A DNA stretch of 64,000 nt from the NCBI RefSeq assembly GCF_002965065.1, contig NZ_PTRE01000039.1, forward strand, positions 44,497 to 108,496. Reading direction: 5' to 3'. Below are positions 41,586-56,827 of this stretch, in pieces (position 1 is the first letter of the stretch; every line of letters starts with the position of its first letter). The DNA is from Escherichia sp. MOD1-EC7003. Its GTDB lineage: Bacteria; Pseudomonadota; Gammaproteobacteria; Enterobacterales; Enterobacteriaceae. The position numbers and the translations under genes are program-made. The notes below the pieces were generated by a model. It was not told the DNA's origin and ran no database searches. It worked only from the letters and a program-made list of their open reading frames with translations.

Positions 41586-43358
41586 TCAATTATTCTCTGC
41601 CTTCTTCACAACCTGAATGCTCAGCTCAGCCAGGGCTGTCGGGTTAGCAAAGCTCGGTGCTTCGGTCATCAGACACGCGGCCGCCGTGGTTTTCGGGAAG
41701 GCGATAACGTCACGGATGTTGTCGGTGCCGGTCAGCAGCATGGTCAGACGGTCAAGACCGAATGCCAGACCTGCGTGCGGTGGAGTACCGTATTTCAGGG
41801 CGTCGAGCAGGAAGCCGAATTTCTCACGCTGTTCCTCTTCGTTGATCCCCAGAATACCAAACACCGTCTGCTGCATATCACCATTATGGATACGCACAGA
41901 ACCACCACCCACTTCGTAACCATTGATGACCATATCGTAAGCGTTCGCCACCGCATTTTCCGGTGCCGCTTTCAGTTCTGCCGCCGTCATGTCTTTCGGT
42001 GAGGTGAACGGATGGTGCATTGCCGTCAGGCCGCCTTCACCGTCATCTTCAAACATCGGGAAGTCGATAACCCACAGCGGTGCCCATTTGCTTTCGTCGG
42101 TCAGGCCAAGGTCTTTACCCACTTTCAGACGCAGTGCGCCCATCGCGTCGGCAACAATTTTCTTGTTGTCGGCACCGAAGAAAATCATATCGCCATCTTG
42201 CGCAGCAGTACGATCCAGAATGGCTTCGATGATTTCCGCATTAAGGAACTTCGCTACCGGGCTGTTGATACCTTCCAGACCTTTCGCGCGTTCGTTAACT
42301 TTGATGTAAGCCAGACCTTTCGCGCCGTAGATTTTAACGAAGTTACCGTATTCGTCGATCTGCTTACGGGTCAGCGATGCGCCACCCGGAACACGCAGAG
42401 CGGCAACGCGACCTTTCGGATCGTTCGCCGGACCTGCAAATACTGCAAACTCAACAGATTTCAGCAGATCAGCAACGTCGGTCAGTTCCATCGGGTTACG
42501 CAGATCCGGTTTATCAGAACCATAACGGCGTTCGGCTTCCGCAAAGGTCATTACCGGGAAATCGCCCAGATCCACGCCCTTCACTTCCAGCCACAGATGG
42601 CGCACCAGCGCTTCCATCACTTCACGCACTTGCGGCGCGGTCATGAAAGAAGTTTCCACATCGATCTGAGTAAATTCAGGCTGACGATCAGCGCGCAGGT
42701 CTTCGTCACGGAAGCATTTAACGATCTGATAGTAGCGGTCAAAGCCGGACATCATCAGCAGCTGTTTGAACAACTGTGGGGATTGCGGCAGTGCGTAGAA
42801 TTTACCTTTGTGCACACGAGAAGGCACCAGGTAGTCACGCGCGCCTTCCGGCGTGGCTTTGGTCAGCATCGGAGTTTCGATATCGAGGAAGCCGTGGTCG
42901 TCCATAAATCGGCGCACCAGGCTGGTGATTTTAGCGCGAGTTTTCAGGCGCTGAGCCATTTCCGGACGACGCAGGTCAAGGTAGCGGTATTTCAGACGTG
43001 CTTCTTCGGTGTTGACGTGGTTAGAGTCAAGCGGCAGAACGTCTGCGCGGTTGATGATAGTCAGCGAGGACGCCAGCACTTCGATTTCGCCGGTCGCCAT
43101 ATCGCGGTTAATATTTTTTTCGTCACGCGCACGTACGGTGCCCGTGACCTGAATGCAGAACTCATTACGCAGTTCAGAGGCCAGCTTTAACGCGTCCGCA
43201 CGATCCGGATCGAAAAATACCTGCACGATACCTTCGCGGTCGCGCATATCGATGAAGATCAGGCTACCAAGATCACGACGACGGTTGACCCAACCACACA
43301 GAGTCACCTGCTGCCCCACGTGGGACAAACGGAGCTGTCCACAATATTCTGTACGCAT
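41586..43358 (-). CDS. aspS: Aspartyl-tRNA synthetase
   Basis: AspRS charges tRNA-Asp. The 590-residue class IIb enzyme has an N-terminal OB anticodon-binding domain (residues 1-105), class II motif 2 ([18 protein letters not shown] near 217-234), the bacterial GAD insertion, and motif 3 ([13 protein letters not shown] near 530). It heads the aspS-nudB-yebC-ruvC gene cluster. Confidence 0.98.
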
Positions 43359-43667
43359 GAGATATCCCTTAACTTAGCTGCCGGCAGATGCCCCCTGCTG
43401 TGCAGGTGACCAAGTCGCAGCGTTAGCTGTATGTCACAACTGAATGAAAAAAGGCGGCTATTATACTGGAAATTCTGCCGCACCGTAAGAGCTAGGCCCG
43501 CGCTGGAACGCTTCGTTACCCGTTTATATCGGACCTGAAATCAGACTCTACGCCAGTTTGCTAAAAAGGTGTTGCCCGAACTCATAAAAATTAACAAAAT
43601 TTGTCGTTCTGCCATCGGCTAATCGCATTAAGGTGAGAGGCACGATTTTGTTTTGTCAGGAGTCATC
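43359..43667. other. aspS-yecD intergenic region
   Basis: This 309-base gap separates divergent aspS and yecD. On the minus strand a TATAATAGCC box near 43453-43463 is a good minus-10 for aspS, followed by a leader of about 95 bases. On the plus side an AT-rich stretch at 43580-43615 precedes yecD. I see no gene in it. Confidence 0.6.
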
Positions 43668-44234
43668 ATGCTTGAACTTAATGCTAAAACCACTGCGCTG
43701 GTGGTGATTGATTTACAAGAAGGCATCTTGCCTTTTGCCGGTGGTCCGCATACTGCCGAGGAGGTGGTTAATCGCGCCGGGAAACTGGCGGCGAAATTTC
43801 GCGCAAGCGGTCAGCCCGTGTTTCTGGTGCGCGTTGGCTGGTCTGCCGATTACGCCGAAGCATTAAAACAGCCGGTTGATGCCCCCTCTCCCGCTAAAGT
43901 GTTGCCCGAAAACTGGTGGCAACATCCTGCTGCATTAGGTGCAACCGACGGCGATATCGAAATCATTAAACGTCAATGGGGTGCGTTTTACGGTACGGAT
44001 CTGGAATTGCAGCTGCGCCGCCGCAGTATTGACACCATCGTCTTATGTGGGATCTCGACCAATATTGGTGTTGAATCCACCGCCCGCAATGCCTGGGAAC
44101 TCGGTTTTAATCTGGTGGTTGCCGAAGACGCCTGCAGTGCTGCCAGCGCCGAACAACACAATAACAGCATTAATCATATCTACCCGCGCATCGCCCGCGT
44201 GCGTTGCGTGGAAGAGATCATCAACGCGTTATGA
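43668..44234 (+). CDS. yecD: YecD, isochorismatase-family hydrolase
   Basis: The 188-residue protein belongs to the isochorismatase-like cysteine hydrolases. The triad candidates are Asp in VVIDLQEG (near 15), Lys in IIKRQWGAF, and Cys in [12 protein letters not shown]. The physiological substrate is unknown. The start at 43668 has CAGGAG upstream. Its stop overlaps the yecE start (ATGA). Confidence 0.93.
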   Translation: MLELNAKTTALVVIDLQEGILPFAGGPHTAEEVVNRAGKLAAKFRASGQPVFLVRVGWSADYAEALKQPVDAPSPAKVLPENWWQHPAALGATDGDIEIIKRQWGAFYGTDLELQLRRRSIDTIVLCGISTNIGVESTARNAWELGFNLVVAEDACSAASAEQHNNSINHIYPRIARVRCVEEIINAL

Positions 44235-45049
44235 TTTACATCGGTCTGCCGCAATGGTCGCATCCTAAATGGGTGCGGTTGGGGATAACTAGCCTTGAAG
44301 AGTATGCCCGCCACTTTAACTGTGTGGAGGGCAACACCACGCTATACGCCCTGCCGAAACCCGAGGTTGTCTTGCGCTGGCGTGAGCAGACGACAGATGA
44401 CTTCCGCTTCTGTTTTAAGTTTCCGGCGACCATTTCGCATCAGGCTGCATTACGGCATTGCGATGATTTAGTGACAGAATTTTTGACTCGTATGTCACCG
44501 TTGGCTCCTCGCATTGGGCAATACTGGCTGCAACTGCCTGCCACATTCGGTCCACGGGAGCTACCTGCGCTTTGGCATTTTCTCGATTCTCTTCCTGGCG
44601 AATTTAATTATGGCGTGGAAGTGCGTCATCCGTTGTTTTTCACCAAAGGAGAAGAGGAACAAATGCTTAATCGCGGTTTACATCAGCGCGGCATTAATCG
44701 GGGGATTTTAGACGTCCGCCCAATTCATGCAGCACGTCCGCATAATGAAGCCATTCGCGACGCTCAACGGAAAAAACCTAAAGTTCCGGTACATGCTGTA
44801 CTGACGGCGACAAATCCGCTGATCCGTTTTATCGGCAGTGATGATATGACGCAAAACCGGGAATTATTTCAGGTCTGGTTACAAAAATTAGCGCAGTGGC
44901 ACCAGACCACGACACCTTATCTTTTTTTACATACGCCAGATATTGCCCAGGCACCGGAACTGGTAAATACCCTGTGGGAAGACTTACGTAAAACGCTCCC
45001 AGAGATCGGAGCAGTTCCGGCTATTCCACAGCAATCTTCTCTTTTCTGA
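44231..45049 (+). CDS. yecE: YecE, DUF72 family protein
   Basis: The 272-residue product is a DUF72 TIM-barrel-like protein identical in layout to E. coli YecE ([13 protein letters not shown] start, FCFKFP block, EVRHP block). The function is unknown. The ATG at 44231 overlaps the yecD stop, so the two are coupled; a longer frame from 44204 has no support. Confidence 0.92.
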   Translation: MIYIGLPQWSHPKWVRLGITSLEEYARHFNCVEGNTTLYALPKPEVVLRWREQTTDDFRFCFKFPATISHQAALRHCDDLVTEFLTRMSPLAPRIGQYWLQLPATFGPRELPALWHFLDSLPGEFNYGVEVRHPLFFTKGEEEQMLNRGLHQRGINRGILDVRPIHAARPHNEAIRDAQRKKPKVPVHAVLTATNPLIRFIGSDDMTQNRELFQVWLQKLAQWHQTTTPYLFLHTPDIAQAPELVNTLWEDLRKTLPEIGAVPAIPQQSSLF

Positions 45050-45101
45050 ATTTGCCACCTATCATAGACAAGTGCCATCGGCCATTTTAAAGGGAGTTTG
45101 T

Positions 45102-47249
<2,148 letters not shown>

Positions 47250-47296
47250 AAATTTAGCGCCCACTTCCGGGCACTGAGATTGATGACAAACGCAAA

Positions 47297-47400
47297 AACT
47301 GCCTGATGCGCTACGCTTATCAGGCCTACTCATCTCCTGCAATATATTGAATTTGCACAACTTTGTAGGCCGGATAAAGCGTTCACGCCGCATCCGGCAT
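47297..47400. repeat. REP/BIME element downstream of cmoB
   Basis: Inverted REP units GCCTGATGCGCTACGCTTATCAGGC and GGCCGGATAAAGCGTTCACGCCGCATCCGGC are separated by about 47 bases. They lie between cmoB and the torZ remnant. Confidence 0.85.
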
Positions 47401-47418
47401 GAACAAAGCACACTTTGT

Positions 47419-47450
47419 CAGCAATTTAGCGCCTGTTTCCAGGCGCTATT
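47419..47450 (-). terminator. Hairpin after the torZ remnant
   Basis: AGCGCCTG and CAGGCGCT (within 47428-47448) form an 8-bp stem with a four-base loop, on the minus strand just past the torZ stop. It is probably the old torYZ terminator. Confidence 0.55.
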
Positions 47451-47456
47451 TACGTC

Positions 47457-47570
47457 TTATGCCTGAACAGCTGGCTGATCAAACGCCGTTAACGTCGGCG
47501 CATTGCCCGTATATTTTTCGATATATACCAGCGCATTTTTCACCGAAGCAGCGCGGAAATCGCCATAGCG
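47457..47570 (-). pseudogene. torZ: C-terminal remnant of torZ
   Basis: On the minus strand this stretch encodes [20 protein letters not shown] followed by AFDQPAVQA and a TAA stop, which looks like the C-terminus of a molybdopterin oxidoreductase of the TorZ/BisC type (KYTG-P-LT-FD pattern). In E. coli torZ and torY lie between cmoB and cutC on this strand. Here only about 30-38 codons remain, with no start and no upstream gene. The exact upstream break, near 47570-47600, cannot be fixed by eye. Confidence 0.65.
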
Positions 47571-47603
47571 AGCAAATCGTTCATTATTTATACTGCCAGA
47601 AGA

Positions 47604-47683
47604 TAAAAAAAGACCCCTGTTGAAATAGCAGGGGCCTGGTACGAGCAAGCATCATATTGGGCGACATGATGCAACGGTAAAAA

Positions 47684-47684
<1 letters not shown>
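47604..47684 (-). ncRNA. micL: MicL sRNA (processed form) from the cutC 3' end
   Basis: MicL is a sigma-E-dependent sRNA, transcribed from inside cutC and processed to about 80 nt, that represses lpp. The segment directly after the cutC stop ends in a strong terminator (stem CCCCTG/CAGGGG at 47614-47634 followed on the minus strand by seven Ts). The distance from the cutC stop to this terminator is about 80 bases, as expected. The primary transcript would begin further upstream inside cutC, near 47.9 kb. The torYZ loss stops short of it. Confidence 0.7.
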
Positions 47685-48439
<755 letters not shown>

Positions 48440-48443
48440 TTAA

Positions 48444-49010
48444 TTACGCCGACAACTCGCTGGCAACGATCTCTTCAATGGACCATGGATGAAATTTAAT
48501 CGTTGTTTTGCCATCGGTGACCGCCAGCGTCGGATTTGGTAATCGCTCATGCTCACCTTTTGGCGAACTGGTTTTAACTGAGATCCCCGGCAAGCTGAGT
48601 CCTTCATCAGAAAGCAATGCCAGCGCACGGGCATTAAGCGTTTCAGGATCACCAGGCAGAACGATTTCAATATGTTCCCAACCTTCCTGCGGGTAACGTT
48701 TTTCCCCAGGCCACGGTAGCTCCACAATTGAAAACAGCCAGTGAGCAACCTGTATCGGTTCATGCAATTTAAACAGACAAATCGGTCTGCCATTGATCAT
48801 ATTTTCTGACAAAAGCTCGCCGCACTGTTCAAACCCGTGACGCCAGCGTTCAGCGGTGGCGTTTTGATGGCAACGCAAAGAAATGTGATCGGCAGTCAGC
48901 GGAGTGATATCCAGCCCCAGACGGCGGGAAAGTTCATCTAATGCGTGGGTAAATCGCGGTAAATCCGATGCAATATCCTGCAGCTCGTCGATAGATTGCC
49001 AGTTCGCCAT
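48444..49010 (-). CDS. yecM: YecM, VOC-superfamily protein
   Basis: The 188-residue product matches E. coli YecM, a metal-binding fold related to isomerases and oxygenases (VOC type), of unknown function. ADHISLRCHQN and WEHIEIVLPGDPE carry likely metal-binding histidines and a glutamate. The ATG at 49010 is used rather than the one two codons earlier. It is divergent from argS and upstream of cutC. Confidence 0.92.
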   Translation of the reverse strand: MANWQSIDELQDIASDLPRFTHALDELSRRLGLDITPLTADHISLRCHQNATAERWRHGFEQCGELLSENMINGRPICLFKLHEPIQVAHWLFSIVELPWPGEKRYPQEGWEHIEIVLPGDPETLNARALALLSDEGLSLPGISVKTSSPKGEHERLPNPTLAVTDGKTTIKFHPWSIEEIVASELSA

Positions 49011-49225
49011 AATCACTCTTCGTCTTTCAGTAAAAGCGTTAATTTACCCTGTTGGCCTGCGCCAACCAACCGCTGCTTTCACGCCGCTCTTGATGCAATA
49101 GTGAAAACGGCAATACGCCACGCGCACGTTGCTGACGAAAACAGCCATTTGCAGTATACTCCCGCCCTAATTTCTTTAACTGGTGCGGGCAATTTTTGCT
49201 CGCTTCATCAATGTAAGGTATTCCG

Positions 49226-50959
49226 GTGAATATTCAGGCTCTTCTCTCAGAAAAAGTCCGTCAGGCCATGATTGCGGCAGGCGCGCCTGCGGATTGCGAA
49301 CCGCAGGTTCGTCAGTCAGCAAAAGTTCAGTTCGGCGACTATCAGGCTAACGGCATGATGGCAGTTGCTAAAAAACTGGGTATGGCACCGCGACAATTGG
49401 CAGAGCAGGTGCTGACTCATCTGGATCTTAACGGTATCGCCAGCAAAGTTGAGATCGCCGGTCCAGGCTTTATCAACATTTTCCTTGATCCGGCATTCCT
49501 GGCTGAACATGTTCAGCAGGCGCTGGCGTCCGATCGTCTCGGTGTTGCTACGCCAGAAAAACAGACCATTGTGGTTGACTACTCTGCACCAAACGTGGCG
49601 AAAGAGATGCACGTCGGTCACCTGCGTTCCACCATTATTGGTGACGCGGCAGTACGTACCCTGGAGTTCCTCGGTCACAAAGTGATTCGCGCAAACCACG
49701 TCGGCGACTGGGGCACTCAGTTCGGTATGCTGATTGCATGGCTGGAAAAGCAGCAACAGGAAAACGCCGGTGAAATGGAGCTGGCTGACCTTGAAGGTTT
49801 CTACCGCGATGCGAAAAAGCATTACGACGAAGATGAAGAGTTTGCCGAGCGTGCACGTAACTACGTGGTAAAACTGCAAAGCGGTGACGAATATTTCCGC
49901 GAGATGTGGCGCAAACTGGTCGACATCACCATGACGCAGAACCAGATTGCCTACAATCGTCTCAACGTGACGCTGACCCGTGATGACGTGATGGGTGAAA
50001 GCCTCTACAACCCGATGCTGCCGGGTATCGTGGCAGATCTCAAAGCCAAAGGTCTGGCAGTAGAAAGCGAAGGCGCAACCGTCGTATTCCTTGATGAGTT
50101 TAAAAACAAGGAAGGCGAACCGATGGGTGTGATCATTCAGAAGAAAGATGGCGGCTATCTCTACACCACCACTGATATCGCCTGTGCGAAATATCGTTAT
50201 GAAACACTGCATGCCGATCGCGTGTTGTATTACATCGACTCCCGTCAGCATCAACACCTGATGCAGGCGTGGGCTATCGTCCGCAAAGCAGGCTATGTGC
50301 CGGAATCTGTACCACTGGAACACCACATGTTCGGCATGATGCTGGGCAAAGATGGCAAACCGTTCAAAACCCGCGCGGGTGGTACAGTGAAACTGGCCGA
50401 TCTGCTTGATGAAGCCCAGGAGCGCGCACGCCGTCTGGTGGCAGAGAAGAACCCGGATATGCCAGCCGATGAGCTGGAAAAACTGGCTAACGCAGTTGGT
50501 ATTGGTGCGGTGAAATATGCGGATCTCTCCAAAAACCGCACTACCGACTACATCTTCGACTGGGACAACATGCTGGCGTTTGAGGGTAATACCGCGCCAT
50601 ACATGCAGTATGCCTATACGCGTGTATTGTCCGTGTTCCGTAAAGCAGAAATTAACGAAGAGCAACTGGCCGCAGCTCCGGTAATCATCCGTGAAGATCG
50701 TGAAGCGCAACTGGCAGCTCGCCTGCTGCAGTTTGAAGAAACCCTCACTGTGGTTGCCCGTGAAGGCACGCCGCACGTGATGTGTGCTTACCTGTACGAT
50801 CTGGCCGGTCTGTTCTCTGGCTTCTATGAGCACTGCCCGATCCTTAGCGCAGAAAACGAAGAAGTGCGTAACAGCCGTCTGAAACTGGCACAACTAACGG
50901 CGAAAACGTTGAAGCTGGGTCTGGATACGCTGGGTATTGAGACAGTAGAGCGTATGTAA
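49226..50959 (+). CDS. argS: Arginyl-tRNA synthetase
   Basis: ArgRS charges tRNA-Arg. The 577-residue class I enzyme starts with GTG at 49226 (AAGGT upstream). It has the N-terminal Add1 domain, the HIGH-type motif [11 protein letters not shown] near residues 130-140, and the C-terminal DALR anticodon domain ending ETVERM. In E. coli the next genes are flhE-flhA-flhB and the che/mot genes; here an IS605-type element follows instead. Confidence 0.98.
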   Translation: MNIQALLSEKVRQAMIAAGAPADCEPQVRQSAKVQFGDYQANGMMAVAKKLGMAPRQLAEQVLTHLDLNGIASKVEIAGPGFINIFLDPAFLAEHVQQALASDRLGVATPEKQTIVVDYSAPNVAKEMHVGHLRSTIIGDAAVRTLEFLGHKVIRANHVGDWGTQFGMLIAWLEKQQQENAGEMELADLEGFYRDAKKHYDEDEEFAERARNYVVKLQSGDEYFREMWRKLVDITMTQNQIAYNRLNVTLTRDDVMGESLYNPMLPGIVADLKAKGLAVESEGATVVFLDEFKNKEGEPMGVIIQKKDGGYLYTTTDIACAKYRYETLHADRVLYYIDSRQHQHLMQAWAIVRKAGYVPESVPLEHHMFGMMLGKDGKPFKTRAGGTVKLADLLDEAQERARRLVAEKNPDMPADELEKLANAVGIGAVKYADLSKNRTTDYIFDWDNMLAFEGNTAPYMQYAYTRVLSVFRKAEINEEQLAAAPVIIREDREAQLAARLLQFEETLTVVAREGTPHVMCAYLYDLAGLFSGFYEHCPILSAENEEVRNSRLKLAQLTAKTLKLGLDTLGIETVERM

Positions 50960-50980
50960 TCGATTTTTCGTGAAAGTAAG

Positions 50981-51012
50981 GCCTGAGCAGGGTTACCTGC
51001 TCAGGCTTTTTT
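50981..51012 (+). terminator. argS terminator
   Basis: GCCTGAGCAGG and CCTGCTCAGGC form an 11-bp stem around GTTA, followed directly by TTTTTT, 22 bases after the argS stop. Confidence 0.92.
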
Positions 51013-51589
51013 ATTGCCACCTAAATGTATTCTGAAAATGGACATGCCATCGTTTTCTCACTGTTGGGTAAAAAGTCAGAAGCGTAATATCCAGCCTTCG
51101 GAAACGGTAATTTACCCGGTGCGCCGTAAAACCCCATCCTTCAGGGCAGGGATATAAGGCGCGGTTTTTCACCTGACCAGGTGTTTGCTGTTGTTCAATG
51201 TATTGGCGGATGACGGATATTGTCGCACCTCCGCAGCTACTGGCAAAATAGCCAGGACTCCACAAAACGCCTTTGTAGTAATACCTGACTGCAATATCTG
51301 GTCGATCTCGTCGCAGTAACCTACTCGATACGCCTTTGAGGCTGTTTACCAGACTGGATATCGCCAGTTTGGGAGGATAGTTAATTAACAAATGGACGTG
51401 ATCTGGTGCGCCATCCATTTCAACCAGTTCAGCTTCAAAATCAGCACATACATTTGAAAAGTCAGTGCGTAGTTTTTCTGTCGCGTCATGGTCAAAAATC
51501 TGGCGTCGGTATTTGGTGACAAAGACCAAGTGAACATGCATCAGGAAAACACAATGTCTTCCACGCCGGATATCGGTTTCTTTTTTCAC
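51011..51589 (-). CDS. tnpA: IS200/IS605 TnpA Y1 transposase
   Basis: TnpA is the HUH single-strand transposase that moves the element. The core matches the family: the HUH motif in DHVHLLINYPP near residue 64 and the catalytic tyrosine in IRQYIEQQQ near 129. The family is usually about 140-155 residues, but this frame runs to 192. After QQQTPG it continues through the left-end hairpin and out past the inferred left boundary (51116), so the last 35 or so residues are encoded by flanking DNA. The natural stop may have been lost. The start is 22 bases from the tnpB start, divergent. Confidence 0.85.
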   Translation of the reverse strand: MKKETDIRRGRHCVFLMHVHLVFVTKYRRQIFDHDATEKLRTDFSNVCADFEAELVEMDGAPDHVHLLINYPPKLAISSLVNSLKGVSSRLLRRDRPDIAVRYYYKGVLWSPGYFASSCGGATISVIRQYIEQQQTPGQVKNRALYPCPEGWGFTAHRVNYRFRRLDITLLTFYPTVRKRWHVHFQNTFRWQ

Positions 51590-52862
51590 AGACCAAAGTA
51601 TAATTTAACCTGTGAAACGACTACAGGCATTTAAATTCCAGTTAAGACCCGGTGGTCAACAGGAGCGTGAAATGAGGCGCTTCGCAGGCGCATGTCGTTT
51701 CGTTTTCAATCGCGCTCTGGCACGTCAGAATGAGAATCATGAGGCCGGTAATAAATACATCCCTTACGGGAAAATGGCTTCCTGGCTGGTTGAGTGGAAA
51801 AATACCACTGAAACGCAATGGCTTAAAGATTCGCCCTCACAGCCATTGCAACAGTCACTGAAAGACCTTGAGCGGGCTTACAAAAACTTCTTCCAGAAGC
51901 GTGCGGCTTTTCCCCGATTCAAAAAGCGGGGACAGAATGATGCATTCCGCTACCCGCGGGGCGTTAAGCTCGATCAGGAAAACAGCCGTATTTCTCTGCC
52001 GAAACTAGGCTGGATGCGCTACCGGAATAGCTGTCAGGTCACGGGTGTTGTGAAAAATGTCACTGTCAGCCAGTCCTGCGGTAAGTGGTACATCAGTATT
52101 CAGACTGAAAGTGAAGTATCCACTCCGGTTCACCCTTCAGCATCAATGGTCGGACTGGATGCTGGCGTGGCTAAACTCGCCACGCTGTCAGATGGCACAG
52201 TCTTTGAACCTGTAAACAGTTTTCAGAAAAACCAGAAGACGCTGGCGAGACTTCAGCGACAGTTAAGCCGCAAGGTCAAATTCAGCAACAACTGGCAGAA
52301 GCGGAAACGCAAAATACAGCAACTGCATTCCCGTATCGCAAATATCCGCAGAGACTACCTTCATAAAGTCACAACGACAATCAGCAAAAACCACGCAATG
52401 ATTGTCATTGAGGATTTGAAGGTAAAACACATGTCAAAGTCAGCGGCTGGTACGATAAGTCAGCCGGGGCGCAATGTCCGGGCAAAATCAGGTTTAAACC
52501 GTTCGATACTGGAGCAGGGCTGGTATGAAATGCGCCGTCAGCTTGAGTACAAGCAGCGCTGGCGTGGAGGTCAGGTACTGGCAGTGCCGCCAGCGTACAC
52601 AAGCCAGCGTTGCGCGTGCTGTGGTCATACCGCGAAAGAAAATCGCCTGTCACAAAGTAAATTCGTGTGTCGGGCTTGTGGATATACAGCGAACGCCGAT
52701 GTAAACGGCGCTCGTAACATTTTAGCGGCGGGGCACGCCGTACTTGCCTGTGGAGGGATGGTGCAGTCAGGCCGCCCGTTGAAGCAGGAACCCACCGAAA
52801 TGATTCAGGCGACAGCCTGAACGTAGCAGGGATCCCCGTCCTGCAGGGCGGGAGGATGTCAA
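51116..52862. mobile_element. IS200/IS605-family element (IS605 type, two divergent genes)
   Basis: The element carries tnpA (minus) and tnpB (plus) divergently, with no terminal inverted repeats. Imperfect subterminal hairpins occur at the left (CCCATCCT...AGGGCAGGG near 51133-51151) and right (CCCGTCCT-GC-AGGGCGGG near 52834-52851). By analogy with IS608, I place the ends after TTAC at 51112-51115 and at TCAA at 52859-52862; those exact ends are inferred. It sits where the flhE-flhDC block lies in other E. coli. Confidence 0.75.
51612..52820 (+). CDS. tnpB: IS605 TnpB RNA-guided nuclease
   Basis: TnpB is the ancestor-like relative of Cas12, an RNA-guided DNA nuclease that helps the element persist at its donor site. 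The 402-residue protein keeps the RuvC-like acidic residues: Asp in [14 protein letters not shown] (near 180), Glu in [11 protein letters not shown] (near 268) and Asp in [13 protein letters not shown] (near 363). It also has the zinc-ribbon CxxC pairs in [10 protein letters not shown] and FVCRACGYT. It appears intact. The N-terminal [13 protein letters not shown] block is typical of the family. Confidence 0.92.
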   Translation: MKRLQAFKFQLRPGGQQEREMRRFAGACRFVFNRALARQNENHEAGNKYIPYGKMASWLVEWKNTTETQWLKDSPSQPLQQSLKDLERAYKNFFQKRAAFPRFKKRGQNDAFRYPRGVKLDQENSRISLPKLGWMRYRNSCQVTGVVKNVTVSQSCGKWYISIQTESEVSTPVHPSASMVGLDAGVAKLATLSDGTVFEPVNSFQKNQKTLARLQRQLSRKVKFSNNWQKRKRKIQQLHSRIANIRRDYLHKVTTTISKNHAMIVIEDLKVKHMSKSAAGTISQPGRNVRAKSGLNRSILEQGWYEMRRQLEYKQRWRGGQVLAVPPAYTSQRCACCGHTAKENRLSQSKFVCRACGYTANADVNGARNILAAGHAVLACGGMVQSGRPLKQEPTEMIQATA

Positions 52863-52880
52863 TTTCCTATAATTACAGTT
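52780..52880 (+). ncRNA. Likely TnpB guide (omega/re) RNA region
   Basis: In IS605-type elements the guide RNA overlaps the 3' end of tnpB and the right end, with the guide being the bases just outside the element. Here the structured right end (hairpin 52834-52851) is followed by flanking bases from 52863 (TTTCCTATAATTACAG). The location is by analogy; the 5' end is not defined by the sequence. Confidence 0.4.
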
Positions 52881-53027
52881 GAATCACATAATCACAAAGA
52901 GTAATTAATTAAATTTACTAATAACCAGGCTAATATTTACCTGTTTTACCGAATTGGAATTGCGTCGTTTCTCCATTAAGAGTAAAGCTTAAATGTCACC
53001 TGAAGTTCACCGAATAAGGAACAGGTT

Positions 53028-53456
53028 ATGAGCTATAGCAATATTCTTGTCGCCGTTGCGGTTACACCGGAAAGTCAGCAACTGTTGGCAAAAGCGGTAT
53101 CTATTGCCAGGCCAGTAAAGGGACTCATCAGTTTAATGACTCTCGCTTCCGACCCGGAAATGTACAATCAATTAGCTGCACCGATGCTTGAAGATTTACG
53201 CAGCGTGATGCAGGAAGAAACGCAAAGCTTTCTTGATAAGTTAATTCAGGATGCGGGATATCCCGTTGACAAGACTTTTATTGCCTACGGTGAGTTAAGC
53301 GAACATATTCTGGAGGTTTGTCGCAAACATCATTTCGATTTGGTGATTTGCGGTAATCATAATCACAGTTTCTTTTCGCGAGCATCCTGCTCGGCGAAAA
53401 GAGTGATTGCCTCAAGTGAGGTCGATGTGCTGTTGGTTCCACTTAAGGGAGATTAA
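53028..53456 (+). CDS. uspC: Universal stress protein UspC
   Basis: The 142-residue Usp-fold protein (SYSNILVAVAVTPESQQLLAKA; then VICGNHNHSFFSRASCSAKRVI) matches E. coli UspC, implicated in stress resistance and salt stress signalling. GGAACAGGTT precedes the ATG. In E. coli the upstream neighbour is flhDC; here it is the IS605 element. It converges with otsA and ends six bases before it. Confidence 0.94.
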   Translation: MSYSNILVAVAVTPESQQLLAKAVSIARPVKGLISLMTLASDPEMYNQLAAPMLEDLRSVMQEETQSFLDKLIQDAGYPVDKTFIAYGELSEHILEVCRKHHFDLVICGNHNHSFFSRASCSAKRVIASSEVDVLLVPLKGD

Positions 53457-53462
53457 CAGCAC

Positions 53463-55803
<2,341 letters not shown>

Positions 55804-55826
55804 CTAAATTGTTGTAGAAAACAGCA

Positions 55827-56813
55827 TCAGACAGTGCGTTTCGCTTTTTGCTTGTAACGGTCGAAGATCACCGCCGCCAGCAGGATTAAGCCGCGAACCA
55901 CGTACTGCGCGAAAGGAGAAATATTAAGCAGGTTCATGGCGTTCTCCACAGTGCCTAAAATTAAGATACCCGCCACCACATATGAGATTTTTCCGATGCC
56001 GCCTTTCAGAGAAACGCCACCTAAAACACAGGCAGAGATAACAATCAGCTCATAACCAATCGACGTCATTGGCTGCCCGCTGGTCATACGTGAAGCCAGA
56101 ATAATTCCGGCTATCGCTGATACCAGGCCTGAGAGAACAAAGATAATAATTTTGGTGCGAACAACCGGTACACCCGCCAGACGCGCGGCCTCTTCGTTCC
56201 CGCCAATCGCCAGCGTGTTACGACCAAAGGTGGTTTTATTCAGCAGCAAACCAAAGATAATCAGACACGCGACGGTGAGCCAGATTGGCGCAGGCAGACC
56301 GAACCAGTTGGCGTAACCAAGGGCAAAGAAGCTTTCATCTTCGATACCGACCGCTTTACCATCTGAAATGATGTACGCCAGACCACGAACAATCTGCATA
56401 GTTGCCAGTGTCGTGATCAGGGCATTTATTTTCAGTTTGGCAATAACAAAGCCATTGACCAGGCCACAGAGAATGCCCAGCAGCAACCCCGCTGCCACGC
56501 CAACCCACAGGCTTTCAGTCAGGTTGATGACCACCGCCGTGGTGACACCCGCACAGGCAATTACGGAGGCGACAGAAAGGTCAAAGTCACCGGAGGCAAG
56601 GCAGAACAACATGCCACACGCCACCATCCCCGACATGGAGATTGCCAGTCCCAGCCCTTTCATATTAATGAAGGTGGCAAAATTTGGGACAAAAATGGCA
56701 CAGGCGATAAAAAGCACCGCAAACACCACCAGCATGCCGTACTGATCCCAGATACGCCCGAAGCTGAATGACGACTTAGGTGCGCCAGAACCCGATGTAG
56801 AAACAGAAGACAT
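55827..56813 (-). CDS. araH: L-arabinose ABC transporter permease
   Basis: AraH is the membrane component of the high-affinity arabinose importer AraFGH (ribose-type family). The 328-residue protein has about eight to ten membrane segments and the AraH/RbsC signature GRNTLAIGGNEEAARLAGVPV near 206-226. The second ATG (56813) matches the known start. It follows araG by 14 bases. Confidence 0.95.
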   Translation of the reverse strand: MSSVSTSGSGAPKSSFSFGRIWDQYGMLVVFAVLFIACAIFVPNFATFINMKGLGLAISMSGMVACGMLFCLASGDFDLSVASVIACAGVTTAVVINLTESLWVGVAAGLLLGILCGLVNGFVIAKLKINALITTLATMQIVRGLAYIISDGKAVGIEDESFFALGYANWFGLPAPIWLTVACLIIFGLLLNKTTFGRNTLAIGGNEEAARLAGVPVVRTKIIIFVLSGLVSAIAGIILASRMTSGQPMTSIGYELIVISACVLGGVSLKGGIGKISYVVAGILILGTVENAMNLLNISPFAQYVVRGLILLAAVIFDRYKQKAKRTV

Positions 56814-56827
56814 CATACTCTCCTTAC

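Noticed and set aside
42012..43190. 392-codon open frame opposite aspS
   Set aside because: It is antisense to aspS, with atypical composition and no start signals, so a shadow.
49316..50893. 525-codon open frame on the strand opposite argS
   Set aside because: It is the antisense of a highly expressed, strongly codon-biased gene; such long shadows are common and the translation has no recognisable domain.
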